Shown here: positions 1 through 5,610 of the stretch, piece by piece
Position numbering within the stretch: the stretch's first letter is position 1
Layout of the letters: each line of letters starts with the position of its first letter
NCBI GenBank assembly: GCA_009783675.1
Contig: WRDA01000059.1
Coordinates: 1 to 7,772 of the forward strand
From: Symbiobacteriaceae bacterium
GTDB lineage: Bacteria > Bacillota > JAAYKD01 > WRDA01
DNA: 7,772 nt
Direction of reading: 5' to 3'
The notes under the pieces: model-generated
Databases searched by the model: none
Seen by the model: the letters and a program-made list of their open reading frames with translations, nothing else
What the model was told of the DNA's origin: nothing
Made by a program: the position numbers and the translations under genes

Positions 1-75
1 TCCCAGCAGTTCTACTACAGCATCGGCTTCAAGCCCTACTCCACCTCTACCTATTGGGCCCGCAGACAAGATTGA
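1..75 (+). CDS. C-terminal fragment, possible GNAT acetyltransferase
   Basis: The window opens inside a rightward frame that ends at TGA 73-75 and encodes 24 residues. The visible stretch FYYSIGFKP followed by TSTYW resembles the end of GNAT-fold N-acetyltransferases, where a 'FY..lGF' motif (helix 4 into strand 6) sits just before the C-terminus. That is a family resemblance read from a very short piece; the acetyl-CoA binding motif would lie upstream, outside the window. It points away from the leftward unit that follows, and a GC-rich stem-loop lies 54 bases past the stop. It could equally be the end of an unrelated protein. Confidence 0.35.
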   Translation, partial: SQQFYYSIGFKPYSTSTYWARRQD

Positions 76-128
76 ATGGGCAGCCAAGCTGGCCAAGCAA
101 AAAAAGGTTTAGTACTATGGCAAAGAAT

Positions 129-149
129 GTTGCGGGCAGATGCCGCAAC
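129..149. other. GC-rich stem-loop after the first gene
   Basis: GTTGCGG (129-135) and CCGCAAC (143-149) form a perfect 7-bp stem with a 7-base loop. It lies 54 bases downstream of the first stop codon. No clear T-run follows on the + strand, so an intrinsic terminator is possible but not established. It could also be a processing or stability hairpin. The rest of 76-200 shows no gene. Confidence 0.35.
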
Positions 150-200
150 GATGAATATTAAGCTACTAGAATTCGGTGGAAAATAATATCACCCTCGTGC

Positions 201-243
201 ATAGAAAACGCCTCCCGGCCGAGTTTTCCGGCACAGGGAGGCG
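201..243 (-). terminator. Intrinsic terminator of the leftward Xre unit
   Basis: CGCCTCCC (209-216) pairs perfectly with GGGAGGCG (236-243). A second stem, GCCG (218-221) with CGGC (229-232), nests inside it. On the - strand the stem is followed directly by TTTTCTAT (208-201), the expected U-tract. It sits about 95 bases beyond the stop of the leftward gene at 337 and is the natural end of that transcript. On the + strand the stem is followed by CTTCCTG, so it fits the leftward direction much better. Confidence 0.75.
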
Positions 244-336
244 CTTCCTGTAAGGTGCACATTATCTTCTGACAGATGGGCATATCCCATACCCTGATCG
301 TTCCTGCATGTAAAGCCTGCCTGCACTCACAGGGCT

Positions 337-1215
337 CTATCTCTGGTCTTCTCCCTGATCGTCCTCGTTACCCTGAGCGTTCCCCGTGGCAATCTTTGGC
401 GGTGCAGGTGAAGGCTCTGGCTCCTCAGGTGTTTCTACGGGATCAGTCACTTCTTCGGGCTGCGTCTCGTTTTCCGGTTTCTCGCTGGCTGGTGTCCAGG
501 TGATAGTGGTAGTCGAGGTGATTGTCAGTGAATACTCAGCTCTCCAGGAGGAGAATCCGGCGTTGATAGCCTCGTAGGTTCGCTGACTTACTTCCGGCAT
601 GTTGCTCAAGCCTCCGAACAGGGCCGCTACCTGGAAAAAGCCTTTCAATGCCGCATTCCAGAGCATATCGATCTTCGAGGGATCTCCGCCACTTAAAGCT
701 TTAGCGAACTTAAGGATGTTCTCGCTGACAGCCTTCACTCCTAAAGGACCGTCATCGGCGATAAGTGCTGCCGCTTTGGCACGAATACTATCGTCAGCAC
801 TACCCACACTGATCGATTTGAAACTGAATTCGATGCTCAGGGAGAAACCGAAACTATTCATCAGAGAATCCTTGCTTTTCTCGATCTGGCTCCAGGACTG
901 CATACTCAGGGTGATCTGCCCACTGGCCAGATAAGACTGCGCTCCCAGCATCTGCTCAACCAGATCGATGAAAGCTTTAGCGTTTTGCTCCGTAATTGAT
1001 TTCAGATTGTTCAGCATGACCATATCTGGAGAGTAGGTGCCCTGGCTTTGCGGACGATCGGTCAAGTCCAGCAAGGCGACAGGGGAGAAGGCCTGATCTT
1101 CTTGCAGCTGCCTGGTTATCTGTCCCGCTGTATGGCCAGACTTTTGTGAGGCTGTATTATAGGCTTTATCCAGAGCCCTGAAAGCCATCTGTGAGTTAAC
1201 GGCGCTAAGAAACAT
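337..1215 (-). CDS. DUF5610-like cytoplasmic protein with acidic tail
   Basis: Encodes 292 residues with no signal peptide or membrane segment. The body is largely helical. About residues 155-225 contain KAVSENILKFAKALSGGDPS, then a GFFQVAALFGG segment, then PEVSQRTYEAINAGFSSW. This order ('eniv.FA..Lsggdps / G...a...fGg / lPevsq.Ty..i...f..W') resembles the DUF5610 type of uncharacterised proteins as I recall them; it is not a database match. The last 45 or so residues are low-complexity, rich in Pro, Glu, Thr and Asp, and probably disordered. I chose ATG at 1215 because GGAAGG (1230-1225) lies 9 bases upstream; the in-frame ATG at 1224 abuts that site directly. Last gene of the leftward unit, 108 bases after the long Xre gene and followed by the terminator at 201-243. 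Its ribosome-binding site lies in a strong inverted repeat. Function unknown; a partner or output of the Xre regulators is an inference from position only. Confidence 0.8.
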   Translation of the reverse strand: MFLSAVNSQMAFRALDKAYNTASQKSGHTAGQITRQLQEDQAFSPVALLDLTDRPQSQGTYSPDMVMLNNLKSITEQNAKAFIDLVEQMLGAQSYLASGQITLSMQSWSQIEKSKDSLMNSFGFSLSIEFSFKSISVGSADDSIRAKAAALIADDGPLGVKAVSENILKFAKALSGGDPSKIDMLWNAALKGFFQVAALFGGLSNMPEVSQRTYEAINAGFSSWRAEYSLTITSTTTITWTPASEKPENETQPEEVTDPVETPEEPEPSPAPPKIATGNAQGNEDDQGEDQR

Positions 1216-1294
1216 CGCGATCATCCTTCCGATATGTGTAATTTATGCCACACATATTACTTACATTTTACATATCGGAGGAAGATGATCGCGA
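1215..1294 (-). promoter_or_regulatory. Inverted repeat masking the RBS of the 292-aa gene
   Basis: In leftward RNA, the 5' arm (1294-1268) and 3' arm (1241-1215) pair in two helices. The first is 11 bp, TCGCGATCATC with GATGATCGCGA. The second is 9 bp, CCGATATGT with ACATATCGG. A small 5-by-3 internal loop lies between them and about 30 bases form the terminal loop. The GGAAGG Shine-Dalgarno site and the upstream ATG at 1224 lie inside the 3' arm. RNA reading through from the upstream Xre gene would hide the site, while RNA started inside the loop (AT-rich, with TAATATG and CATAAAT as weak -10-like stretches) would lack the 5' arm and be free. The base pairing is seen; the regulatory role is inferred. 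Confidence 0.6.
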
Positions 1295-1323
1295 CTTTAG
1301 CTCTGGCTTAAATTGTTTTCTTA

Positions 1324-2433
1324 TTATCTGGAGGAGAGAATTTTATCCAACAGATCCTCACTGATAAAGGGGAGCACATCTTTGATTTTGAAGGGGATGT
1401 TTTTCTCCAGAGCGTTGGCGATCAGCTGATCTGCTATCCCTTTGCCCGCGAAGGGCAGGACTGCCTCCAGTGCCAGTTCTTCGCCGGCTTCCAGAGCTTT
1501 TAGCAACAGTTCTCCCACCGCATCTCTGGAGATAAAGGGAATTATCTCGGCGATGGTATCAATCTCTTTGAGATCGATGCTTTGTATCAGTTCATCCGCA
1601 CAGGCGCGACTGATGAAGGGCAGGATCTCGCTGAGATTATCCCCGTCAATCTTGCCGAAGCTCTGTCGGACCAGTTCATCTGCTGCTTCCCGGCTGACGA
1701 AGGGCAGAACTTCCGGCAGCAGCTCGGTGTGACCAGAGTCGAAGAATCTAGCCAGTAACTCTCCCGCTGCTTCTCTGCTGATGAAGGGCAGTAGATCCAC
1801 CATCTCCTCGCCTCTGTCCTGTTCGATGAGCAGACGCACCAGCTTATCGGCGGTAGCTCTGCTGACGAATGGTATACATTCCTCGATATCGAAATCCTCA
1901 CCTCGTTCCATCGCACCTAACAATACCTCATCAGCCAGGTCCCTGTTGATATTACATAGCAGCTCGGGTAGGTACTCTGCGATGGGGATGTCCCTGCTGA
2001 TAGCGTGCCGGACGACTCTCTCCGCAGCCTTACGGCTGAGTGAGGTCACACTGTCTAGCAGATCGCTGAGGTGATCGCCACCAGCCAGAGCATCGGAGAG
2101 TTCCTCTAACTGCTTGGGTTTAAGCAGTGGTTCCACATGACGAAACTCGGCTACGCTGATCGGTTGTTCCTGGACCAGTTCAGCCACATGCCCGGCGGCA
2201 ACCTGACTGATGATGTGGCTACCTTGTTGCCGGCCAAGCAACTCATCGATGGTGATGCCAAAGAGATCAGCCAATAATGGCAGATAGGAGATATCCGGCA
2301 TAGTCAGGCCCTGCTCCCAAGAAGCCACAGTTGCTTGACTAACTTCCAGTTTTCCAGCCATATCTTCCTGACTTAGGCTGGCTTTCTCACGTAACTCGGC
2401 TATTAGTTTACCAATTTTAAGCATTTCAAACAT
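1324..2433 (-). CDS. Xre-family regulator with 28-residue helical repeats
   Basis: Encodes 369 residues. Residues 7-66 form an HTH_3/Xre DNA-binding domain: IGKLIAELREKASLSQEDMA, then the recognition helix region VSQATVASWEQG and the usual close PDISYLPLLADLFGITIDEL. The rest is a solenoid of short helical repeats beginning LPF(I/V)SRxAADEL, with a strikingly regular period. Repeat starts fall at residues 187, 215, 243, 271, 298, 326 and 354, and weaker copies start near 129 and 158. Xre proteins are usually 70-150 residues with a simple dimerisation or sensor tail, so this long repeat body is unusual. A poly-G Shine-Dalgarno site (GGGGG, 2447-2443) precedes the ATG by 9 bases. Second gene of the leftward unit, 141 bases after the short Xre gene, whose HTH is clearly related. 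Probably a DNA-binding sensor whose solenoid binds a protein or other ligand; that role is inferred. Confidence 0.9.
   Translation of the reverse strand: MFEMLKIGKLIAELREKASLSQEDMAGKLEVSQATVASWEQGLTMPDISYLPLLADLFGITIDELLGRQQGSHIISQVAAGHVAELVQEQPISVAEFRHVEPLLKPKQLEELSDALAGGDHLSDLLDSVTSLSRKAAERVVRHAISRDIPIAEYLPELLCNINRDLADEVLLGAMERGEDFDIEECIPFVSRATADKLVRLLIEQDRGEEMVDLLPFISREAAGELLARFFDSGHTELLPEVLPFVSREAADELVRQSFGKIDGDNLSEILPFISRACADELIQSIDLKEIDTIAEIIPFISRDAVGELLLKALEAGEELALEAVLPFAGKGIADQLIANALEKNIPFKIKDVLPFISEDLLDKILSSR
1354..2049 (-). repeat. Tandem 28-residue repeat array in the Xre protein
   Basis: Seven clear copies and about two degenerate N-terminal copies of an LPFISRxAADEL unit recur every 27-29 residues (81-87 bases). 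At the DNA level the copies have diverged and keep the protein pattern rather than exact sequence, so this is an old, selected array and not a recent slippage expansion. Each copy is long enough for two short helices, consistent with an alpha-solenoid. Conserved positions are Pro-Phe at the repeat start, Ser-Arg four residues on, and Ala-Asp-Glu-Leu after it. Confidence 0.85.
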
Positions 2434-2574
2434 TCGTTGAATCCCCCTTTTTTACTATTAGTTGCCATCTGACTCTCCGTGGAACTGGCGACATCCTTTT
2501 GCCAACCTGCGTCAAGAGAATTTTGGCGAGTACACAGCCCGTGACGCTCAGTGGTTGCGTCTTCTAAGGCTCAG

Positions 2575-2922
2575 TCAATCCTGCTCCTGCCAGGGACAGT
2601 TCTCGCATCTGCCAGAACTCTGGCTGAGAGCATGCCGGATCAGGGTCATTTGTGGACAAGGGCATACTCCTTGCCGTGGTATTGGTTCGGTTTCCGGTGA
2701 CTGTTCAGTCTTTATCTTTAGACCGAAGAGTTCATCGATACTGACGGTGAAGAGTTGAGCCAGCTCGGGGAGTTTGGTAATGTCCGGTAGAGTAAGACCC
2801 CGTTCCCAGTTGGATACCGCCTGAAAGCTTACCTGCAGTTCTTCAGCCAGGCGCATCTGGGTCATGTTCGCCAGTCTGCGCAGCCTGGCGATATTTTTGC
2901 CGAACTCTTTCATCTCCAACAT
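2575..2922 (-). CDS. Short Xre-family transcriptional regulator
   Basis: Encodes 115 residues. An HTH_3/Xre domain fills residues 7-67: FGKNIARLRRLANMTQMRLA, then VSFQAVSNWERG and the closing LPDITKLPELAQLFTVSIDE. It closely matches the N-terminus of the long Xre protein downstream, so the two are paralogues. The start at 2922 is favoured over the upstream in-frame ATG at 2982 because GGGGG (2932-2928) lies 5 bases before it, and because 2982 falls upstream of the probable -10 box at 2955-2950. The short tail carries four cysteines, CPC then CENC (residues about 87, 89, 106 and 109), which could bind a metal or form disulfides, though no known zinc module fits exactly. First gene of the leftward unit and divergent from the ABC-F leader. 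A repressor of its own operon is the likeliest role, by family habit. Confidence 0.87.
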   Translation of the reverse strand: MLEMKEFGKNIARLRRLANMTQMRLAEELQVSFQAVSNWERGLTLPDITKLPELAQLFTVSIDELFGLKIKTEQSPETEPIPRQGVCPCPQMTLIRHALSQSSGRCENCPWQEQD

Positions 2923-2949
2923 ACCTGCCCCCTTTGTGATCCTGCCAAC

Positions 2950-2978
2950 ACTATAATCGATCTGAAATATGAAAGCAA
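2950..2978 (-). promoter_or_regulatory. Promoter of the leftward Xre unit
   Basis: On the - strand, TTGCTT (2978-2973) and TATAGT (2955-2950) are separated by exactly 17 bases, a good sigma-70/SigA-type match. Transcription would begin near 2943, leaving about 20 bases of leader that hold the GGGGG site and the start at 2922. It lies back to back with the ABC-F promoter, with about 62 bases between their -35 boxes. Confidence 0.6.
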
Positions 2979-3039
2979 TCAACGGGTCCTTGAATCGGTC
3001 TGTTCTGGCTCAAGGGCTTCTTGACATTCGATTTACTGG

Positions 3040-3068
3040 TTGTCATAACCGGCTTCTTATGCTATACT
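3040..3068 (+). promoter_or_regulatory. Extended -10 promoter of the ABC-F leader
   Basis: TTGTCA (3040-3045) and TATACT (3063-3068) are separated by 17 bases, and TGC just before the -10 makes an extended -10 (TGnTATACT). Transcription would start near 3075 and give a leader of about 275 bases before the ABC-F start codon. A TTGACA at 3021-3026 is a second possible -35, but no good -10 is spaced correctly from it. Confidence 0.7.
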
Positions 3069-3076
3069 TCATCATG

Positions 3077-3092
3077 TTATCCATTTGGATAA
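3077..3092. promoter_or_regulatory. Perfect dyad at the ABC-F transcription start
   Basis: TTATCCA (3077-3083) and TGGATAA (3086-3092) form a perfect 7-bp inverted repeat around TT. It begins about 9 bases past the -10 box, so it overlaps or just follows the predicted start site. It may be an operator for a dimeric repressor such as one of the neighbouring Xre proteins, or a 5'-end RNA hairpin. The sequence does not decide between these. Confidence 0.45.
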
Positions 3093-3135
3093 TTATAGTG
3101 GTGCAACGCACCGCAACAGTGGAACTCCAGCTACA

Positions 3136-3171
3136 ATGAAATGTGGTGTAAGGATGATCAATACCCGCTAA
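3136..3171 (+). CDS. Candidate 11-residue leader peptide of the ABC-F gene
   Basis: ATG 3136 to TAA 3171 encodes MKCGVRMINTR, inside the leader and 177 bases before the ABC-F start. Its last four codons (AAT ACC CGC TAA, 3160-3171) are the 5' arm of the main leader stem, so a ribosome on those codons would keep that stem open. This is the layout of drug-sensing leader peptides before erm, msr and some ABC-F genes. The ribosome-binding site is weak (GGAA at 3121-3124, 11 bases away). An internal ATG at 3154 gives only MINTR, with AAGG too close to it. The peptide matches no leader I recognise, so the call depends on position and structure. Confidence 0.45.
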   Translation: MKCGVRMINTR

Positions 3172-3342
3172 GAAAGGACCGACTGCATAAGAGCAGCGTG
3201 CAACCTGTAAGGTTTTCCTTGCAGGCTCCTTAGGCGGGTATTCTGTAAGCGTCCATGACCTGACCGATTCTTCGGCAAACGGGTCTGGCTGCCCGGATAT
3301 AATAACCCTCCCTCAGGATCAGCGCTGCCGATCACGGAGGGT
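3160..3342 (+). promoter_or_regulatory. Four-segment attenuator before the ABC-F gene
   Basis: Segment 1 (3160-3172) pairs with segment 2 (3229-3242): AATACCCGC with GCGGGTATT, plus TAAG with CTTA across one bulged G. Segment 3 (ACCCTCC, 3305-3311) pairs with segment 4 (GGAGGGT, 3336-3342), which is the Shine-Dalgarno site of the ATPase gene; an inner GATC/GATC stem supports it. Segment 2 can instead pair with segment 3: CCT/AGG, AGG/CCT, GGGT/ACCC and ATT/AAT, about 13 bp between 3228-3242 and 3301-3317 with small interruptions. That pairing excludes both others and frees the Shine-Dalgarno site. Between 1 and 2 lies a 9-bp hairpin (CCTGTAAGG, TTTT, CCTTGCAGG). Segment 4 is followed by TATCTTTAT, so weak termination is also possible. 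Pairings are seen; switching is inferred. Confidence 0.6.
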
Positions 3343-3348
3343 ATCTTT

Positions 3349-4929
3349 ATGCCGAAAATTATCATCAACAAACTTAATTTTATTTATGAAGGGTTTTATG
3401 AACCTATATTCGTTGACCTCAGTGCCGAGCTGGACAGTTCCTGGAAACTTGGCTTGGTTGGGCGAAACGGCATGGGAAAGACCACCCTGCTGCGTCTCCT
3501 GACTGGGGAACTTCCTGCGGAAGGAGCAATCAGTGCGCAAGTCGCCTTCGACTACTTCCCTCCACTGGTGCAAGAGAAGGAGACGACCCTGCAGGCTATC
3601 CGTGCCCTCATCGCCGATTTCGACGGCATGGAGCAGGAAATACTGGCCTGTGCAGCCTCTGCAGCCAATGACAGAGAGGCTCTGCAGCGCTATGGAGAGC
3701 TCCAACAGTATTATCAGCAGCTGGACGGCTATATCATCGATGAGCTCATCGAGGCAGAAGTTGGTCGTCTGGGGGTCACAGCCGAGGCGCTGCAGCGTCC
3801 TTTCGCCACTCTAAGTGGTGGGGAACGAACCAAGGTCATGCTAGCGGCGCTGTTTTTAAAGAAAGACAACTTCCTGCTCATCGATGAGCCTACGGACCAC
3901 CTGGATCTGGAGGGAAGACGCGCCGTAGCATCCTACCTCAGTAGCAAGAAGGGTTTCATTCTGGTCTCCCACGACCGCCGTTTCCTGGACGCTATCATCG
4001 ATCATGTTCTGGTCTTAGAGAAGAAGAGGGTTACCCTGCGCCAGGGCAGCTTTTCGGCTTATCTGGAGGATAAGCAGCGGGAGGATGCCGCCGAGCTGGA
4101 GAGGAACGAACGACTTCAGCAGCAGATATCTTCCCTGGAACGTTCGGCTCGGCAGAAACGCACCTGGTCCGACAGAGTAGAAGCGACCAAGATAGGTCAC
4201 GGAGTCGGTGACCGAGGGTATGTCGGTCACAAGGCAGCCAAGATGATGAAGAGAGCTCTGACTATCGAAAGGCGCCAGGATACTGCCATCGCCGAGAAGC
4301 GGGCTCTGCTGAAGCATATCGACTATGCACCGGAGCTGCGCATTGGCAATCTGCCCTATCATCGCCGCATCCTGGTAGAAGCGAGAGAACTGACCCTTAG
4401 TTATGGCGATATGCCTCTCTTCGCACCCCGGACTTTCGCCATCTCCACGACAGAGCGTATCGCCCTGCGGGGGGCGAATGGCAGCGGGAAGACGACTCTG
4501 CTGAAGGCTATCATGGGTGCCATGCAGCCTCATTCGGGAATTCTGCGCATCGGCAGTGGTTTGCGCATCTCTCTGGTGGCTCAGGAGACGGCCTTTTTGC
4601 ATGGTGATCTGCGGGAATACGCTCTGGCTGAGGGCATCGACGAAAGCCTCTTCAAAGCCATCCTGCGCAAACTCGACTTTCTACGCAGCGATTTCGAGAA
4701 AGATATGGCGAACTTCAGTCAGGGGGAGAAGAAGAAGGTTCTCCTGGCAGCGAGTCTCTCGGCACCGAGCCATCTCTATCTCTGGGACGAACCGTTAAAC
4801 TTCATCGATTATTATTCCAGGGAACAGATTCTGCAGCTTCTCTGCGCCTATCAACCGACGATGCTTTTCGTGGAGCATGATCAGTTCTTCTGCGAACAGG
4901 TTGCCACCCGCTATATCGATTTGGGATGA
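3349..4929 (+). CDS. ABC-F ribosomal protection ATPase, Lsa-like
   Basis: Encodes 526 residues with two ABC ATPase domains and no membrane segment, the ABC-F arrangement. NBD1: Walker A GRNGMGKT (38-45), signature LSGGE (155-159), Walker B LLIDEPTDHLD (176-186), switch SHD (207-209). A charged linker of about 110 residues follows and includes KRTWSDRVEATKIG and GYVGHKAAKMMKRA (270-303), hallmarks of Lsa/CplR-type antibiotic-resistance ABC-F proteins. NBD2: Walker A GANGSGKT (375-382), signature FSQGE (456-460), Walker B LYLWDEPLNFID (476-487), switch EHD (509-511). Both catalytic glutamates (180 and 481) are present. Such proteins enter the ribosomal E site and dislodge drugs from the peptidyl transferase centre; Lsa relatives typically protect against lincosamides, streptogramin A and pleuromutilins. 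GGAGGG (3336-3341) lies 7 bases before the ATG and is hidden by the leader hairpin. Single-gene transcript; the exact drug range cannot be read from sequence. Confidence 0.93.
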   Translation: MPKIIINKLNFIYEGFYEPIFVDLSAELDSSWKLGLVGRNGMGKTTLLRLLTGELPAEGAISAQVAFDYFPPLVQEKETTLQAIRALIADFDGMEQEILACAASAANDREALQRYGELQQYYQQLDGYIIDELIEAEVGRLGVTAEALQRPFATLSGGERTKVMLAALFLKKDNFLLIDEPTDHLDLEGRRAVASYLSSKKGFILVSHDRRFLDAIIDHVLVLEKKRVTLRQGSFSAYLEDKQREDAAELERNERLQQQISSLERSARQKRTWSDRVEATKIGHGVGDRGYVGHKAAKMMKRALTIERRQDTAIAEKRALLKHIDYAPELRIGNLPYHRRILVEARELTLSYGDMPLFAPRTFAISTTERIALRGANGSGKTTLLKAIMGAMQPHSGILRIGSGLRISLVAQETAFLHGDLREYALAEGIDESLFKAILRKLDFLRSDFEKDMANFSQGEKKKVLLAASLSAPSHLYLWDEPLNFIDYYSREQILQLLCAYQPTMLFVEHDQFFCEQVATRYIDLG

Positions 4930-4977
4930 GAGGAAGCATAAACCCGCTGCGCGGTAACAAGCGAACCCCTGGATATA

Positions 4978-5505
4978 TCATGGATAGAGCGTCCACCCGT
5001 ACTCATGGCCAGGGTTAGCGACTGCCAGTCTCCAGGCAATCTCACCATTATCATCAAGTATGAAATCCAGCAGGACCATGCCGGAAATGTGGCCATCGTC
5101 AACATAAGCCAGCACATGACCGAGGTAGGGTCTGGAAAAAACGACATAAATCATATCTGGGAAATAGAAGCCAAAAGTGCCTCCCAGCACCCCGGCAAAG
5201 GGGATCAGGTCAGGATGCATTCTCAGATCGGCTATGATCTCCAGATCCCGGCTATCCCGTTGAATAAGTTCACGCAGTTGTGCATTTTCCTGCCGCAGCT
5301 CAGCGATTGTTCCAGCATCATTAGCGAGGCCTTTCTCCAACACATGCAAGGAGTCTTTTGTTGTCATAAGATCACCATAAACCTGTTGCAGTTTTTCATT
5401 GGTGACCGCTAATGCTGATGCAGTGTTCGCTAACACCATGGCAGTGCCACACAAAGCAATGATTAAAACGACGACCAAAGCGGTTGCCTGGTTGTGAGTG
5501 TACAT
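4978..5505 (-). CDS. Membrane-anchored coiled-coil protein, unknown function
   Basis: Encodes 175 residues. One hydrophobic helix at residues 8-28 (ALVVVLIIALCGTAMVLA) serves as membrane anchor or uncleaved signal. Residues about 35-92 are rich in Leu, Glu, Gln and Arg (ELRQENAQLRELIQRD) and look like a coiled coil. The C-terminal domain (about 97-175) is compact, with GVLGGTFGFYFPDMIYVVFS and then GHVLAYVDDGHISGMVLLDF, ending in GWTLYP. It is probably a mixed beta fold outside the membrane. I do not recognise the family. GGGAG lies 8 bases before the ATG at 5505, and an extended -10 promoter lies at 5551-5556. It faces the ABC-F gene tail to tail with 48 bases between; the weak hairpin there (CCGC 4944-4947 with GCGG 4951-4954) is the only terminator-like element. 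Coiled-coil oligomerisation at the membrane is an inference. Confidence 0.8.
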   Translation of the reverse strand: MYTHNQATALVVVLIIALCGTAMVLANTASALAVTNEKLQQVYGDLMTTKDSLHVLEKGLANDAGTIAELRQENAQLRELIQRDSRDLEIIADLRMHPDLIPFAGVLGGTFGFYFPDMIYVVFSRPYLGHVLAYVDDGHISGMVLLDFILDDNGEIAWRLAVANPGHEYGWTLYP

Positions 5506-5550
5506 GATCTCAACTCCCTGTGATGTGAATTACTCCTACACTATGCCTGC

Positions 5551-5579
5551 AGTATAGCAGGTCCATAGCGAGGATGCCA
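5551..5579 (-). promoter_or_regulatory. Extended -10 promoter of the membrane protein gene
   Basis: On the - strand, TGCTATACT (5559-5551) is a full extended -10, the same nonamer as in the ABC-F promoter. The -35 at 17-base spacing (TGGCAT, 5579-5574) is poor, which is tolerated with an extended -10. The -10 sits between CCTGC (5546-5550) and GCAGG (5557-5561), a perfect 5-bp inverted repeat that could be an operator half-site pair. The start codon at 5505 lies about 40 bases past the predicted start. Confidence 0.5.
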
Positions 5580-5610
5580 TACAGGTGTCGTCATTTTGGG
5601 AAATGTTATC

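Noticed and set aside
276..934. Three rightward frames antisense to the 292-residue gene (near 276-503, 386-577 and 599-934)
   Set aside because: They have no ribosome-binding sites and low-complexity translations that mirror the proline- and acid-rich tail or helices of the real gene.
1285..1311. Eight-codon rightward frame (MIATLALA) with GGAGG upstream, in the inverted repeat
   Set aside because: Its start region is simply the mirror image of the leftward gene's start created by the inverted repeat; no promoter or longer frame supports it.
1354..2049. Regular repeats of about 84 bases as a CRISPR-like or minisatellite array
   Set aside because: The copies are diverged at the DNA level and in frame inside one protein; the period is a coding repeat, not a repeat-spacer array.
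2543..2561. GACGC/GCGTC hairpin between the two Xre genes as an attenuator
   Set aside because: A 5-bp stem with a 9-base loop and no U-tract is too weak to claim.
2462..2758. A 98-codon rightward frame running through the end of the short Xre gene
   Set aside because: It overlaps a well-supported Xre gene antisense, has no Shine-Dalgarno site, and its composition (many Arg, Ser, Cys and Trp) is that of a shadow frame.
3298..3303. Perfect TATAAT just before the ABC-F gene as a second promoter
   Set aside because: At 17-base spacing the -35 is GCAAAC, a very poor match, there is no TGn extension, and the site is part of leader segment 3, which explains it better.
3168..3705. Leftward frames across the ABC-F leader and gene start
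   Set aside because: They overlap the leader structure and a clear ATPase, and show no ribosome-binding site or domain.
4944..4954. CCGC/GCGG hairpin between the ABC-F and membrane protein genes as a terminator
   Set aside because: The stem is only 4 bp and the following GTTTAT on the - strand is a weak U-tract. It may terminate poorly but does not support a separate feature.
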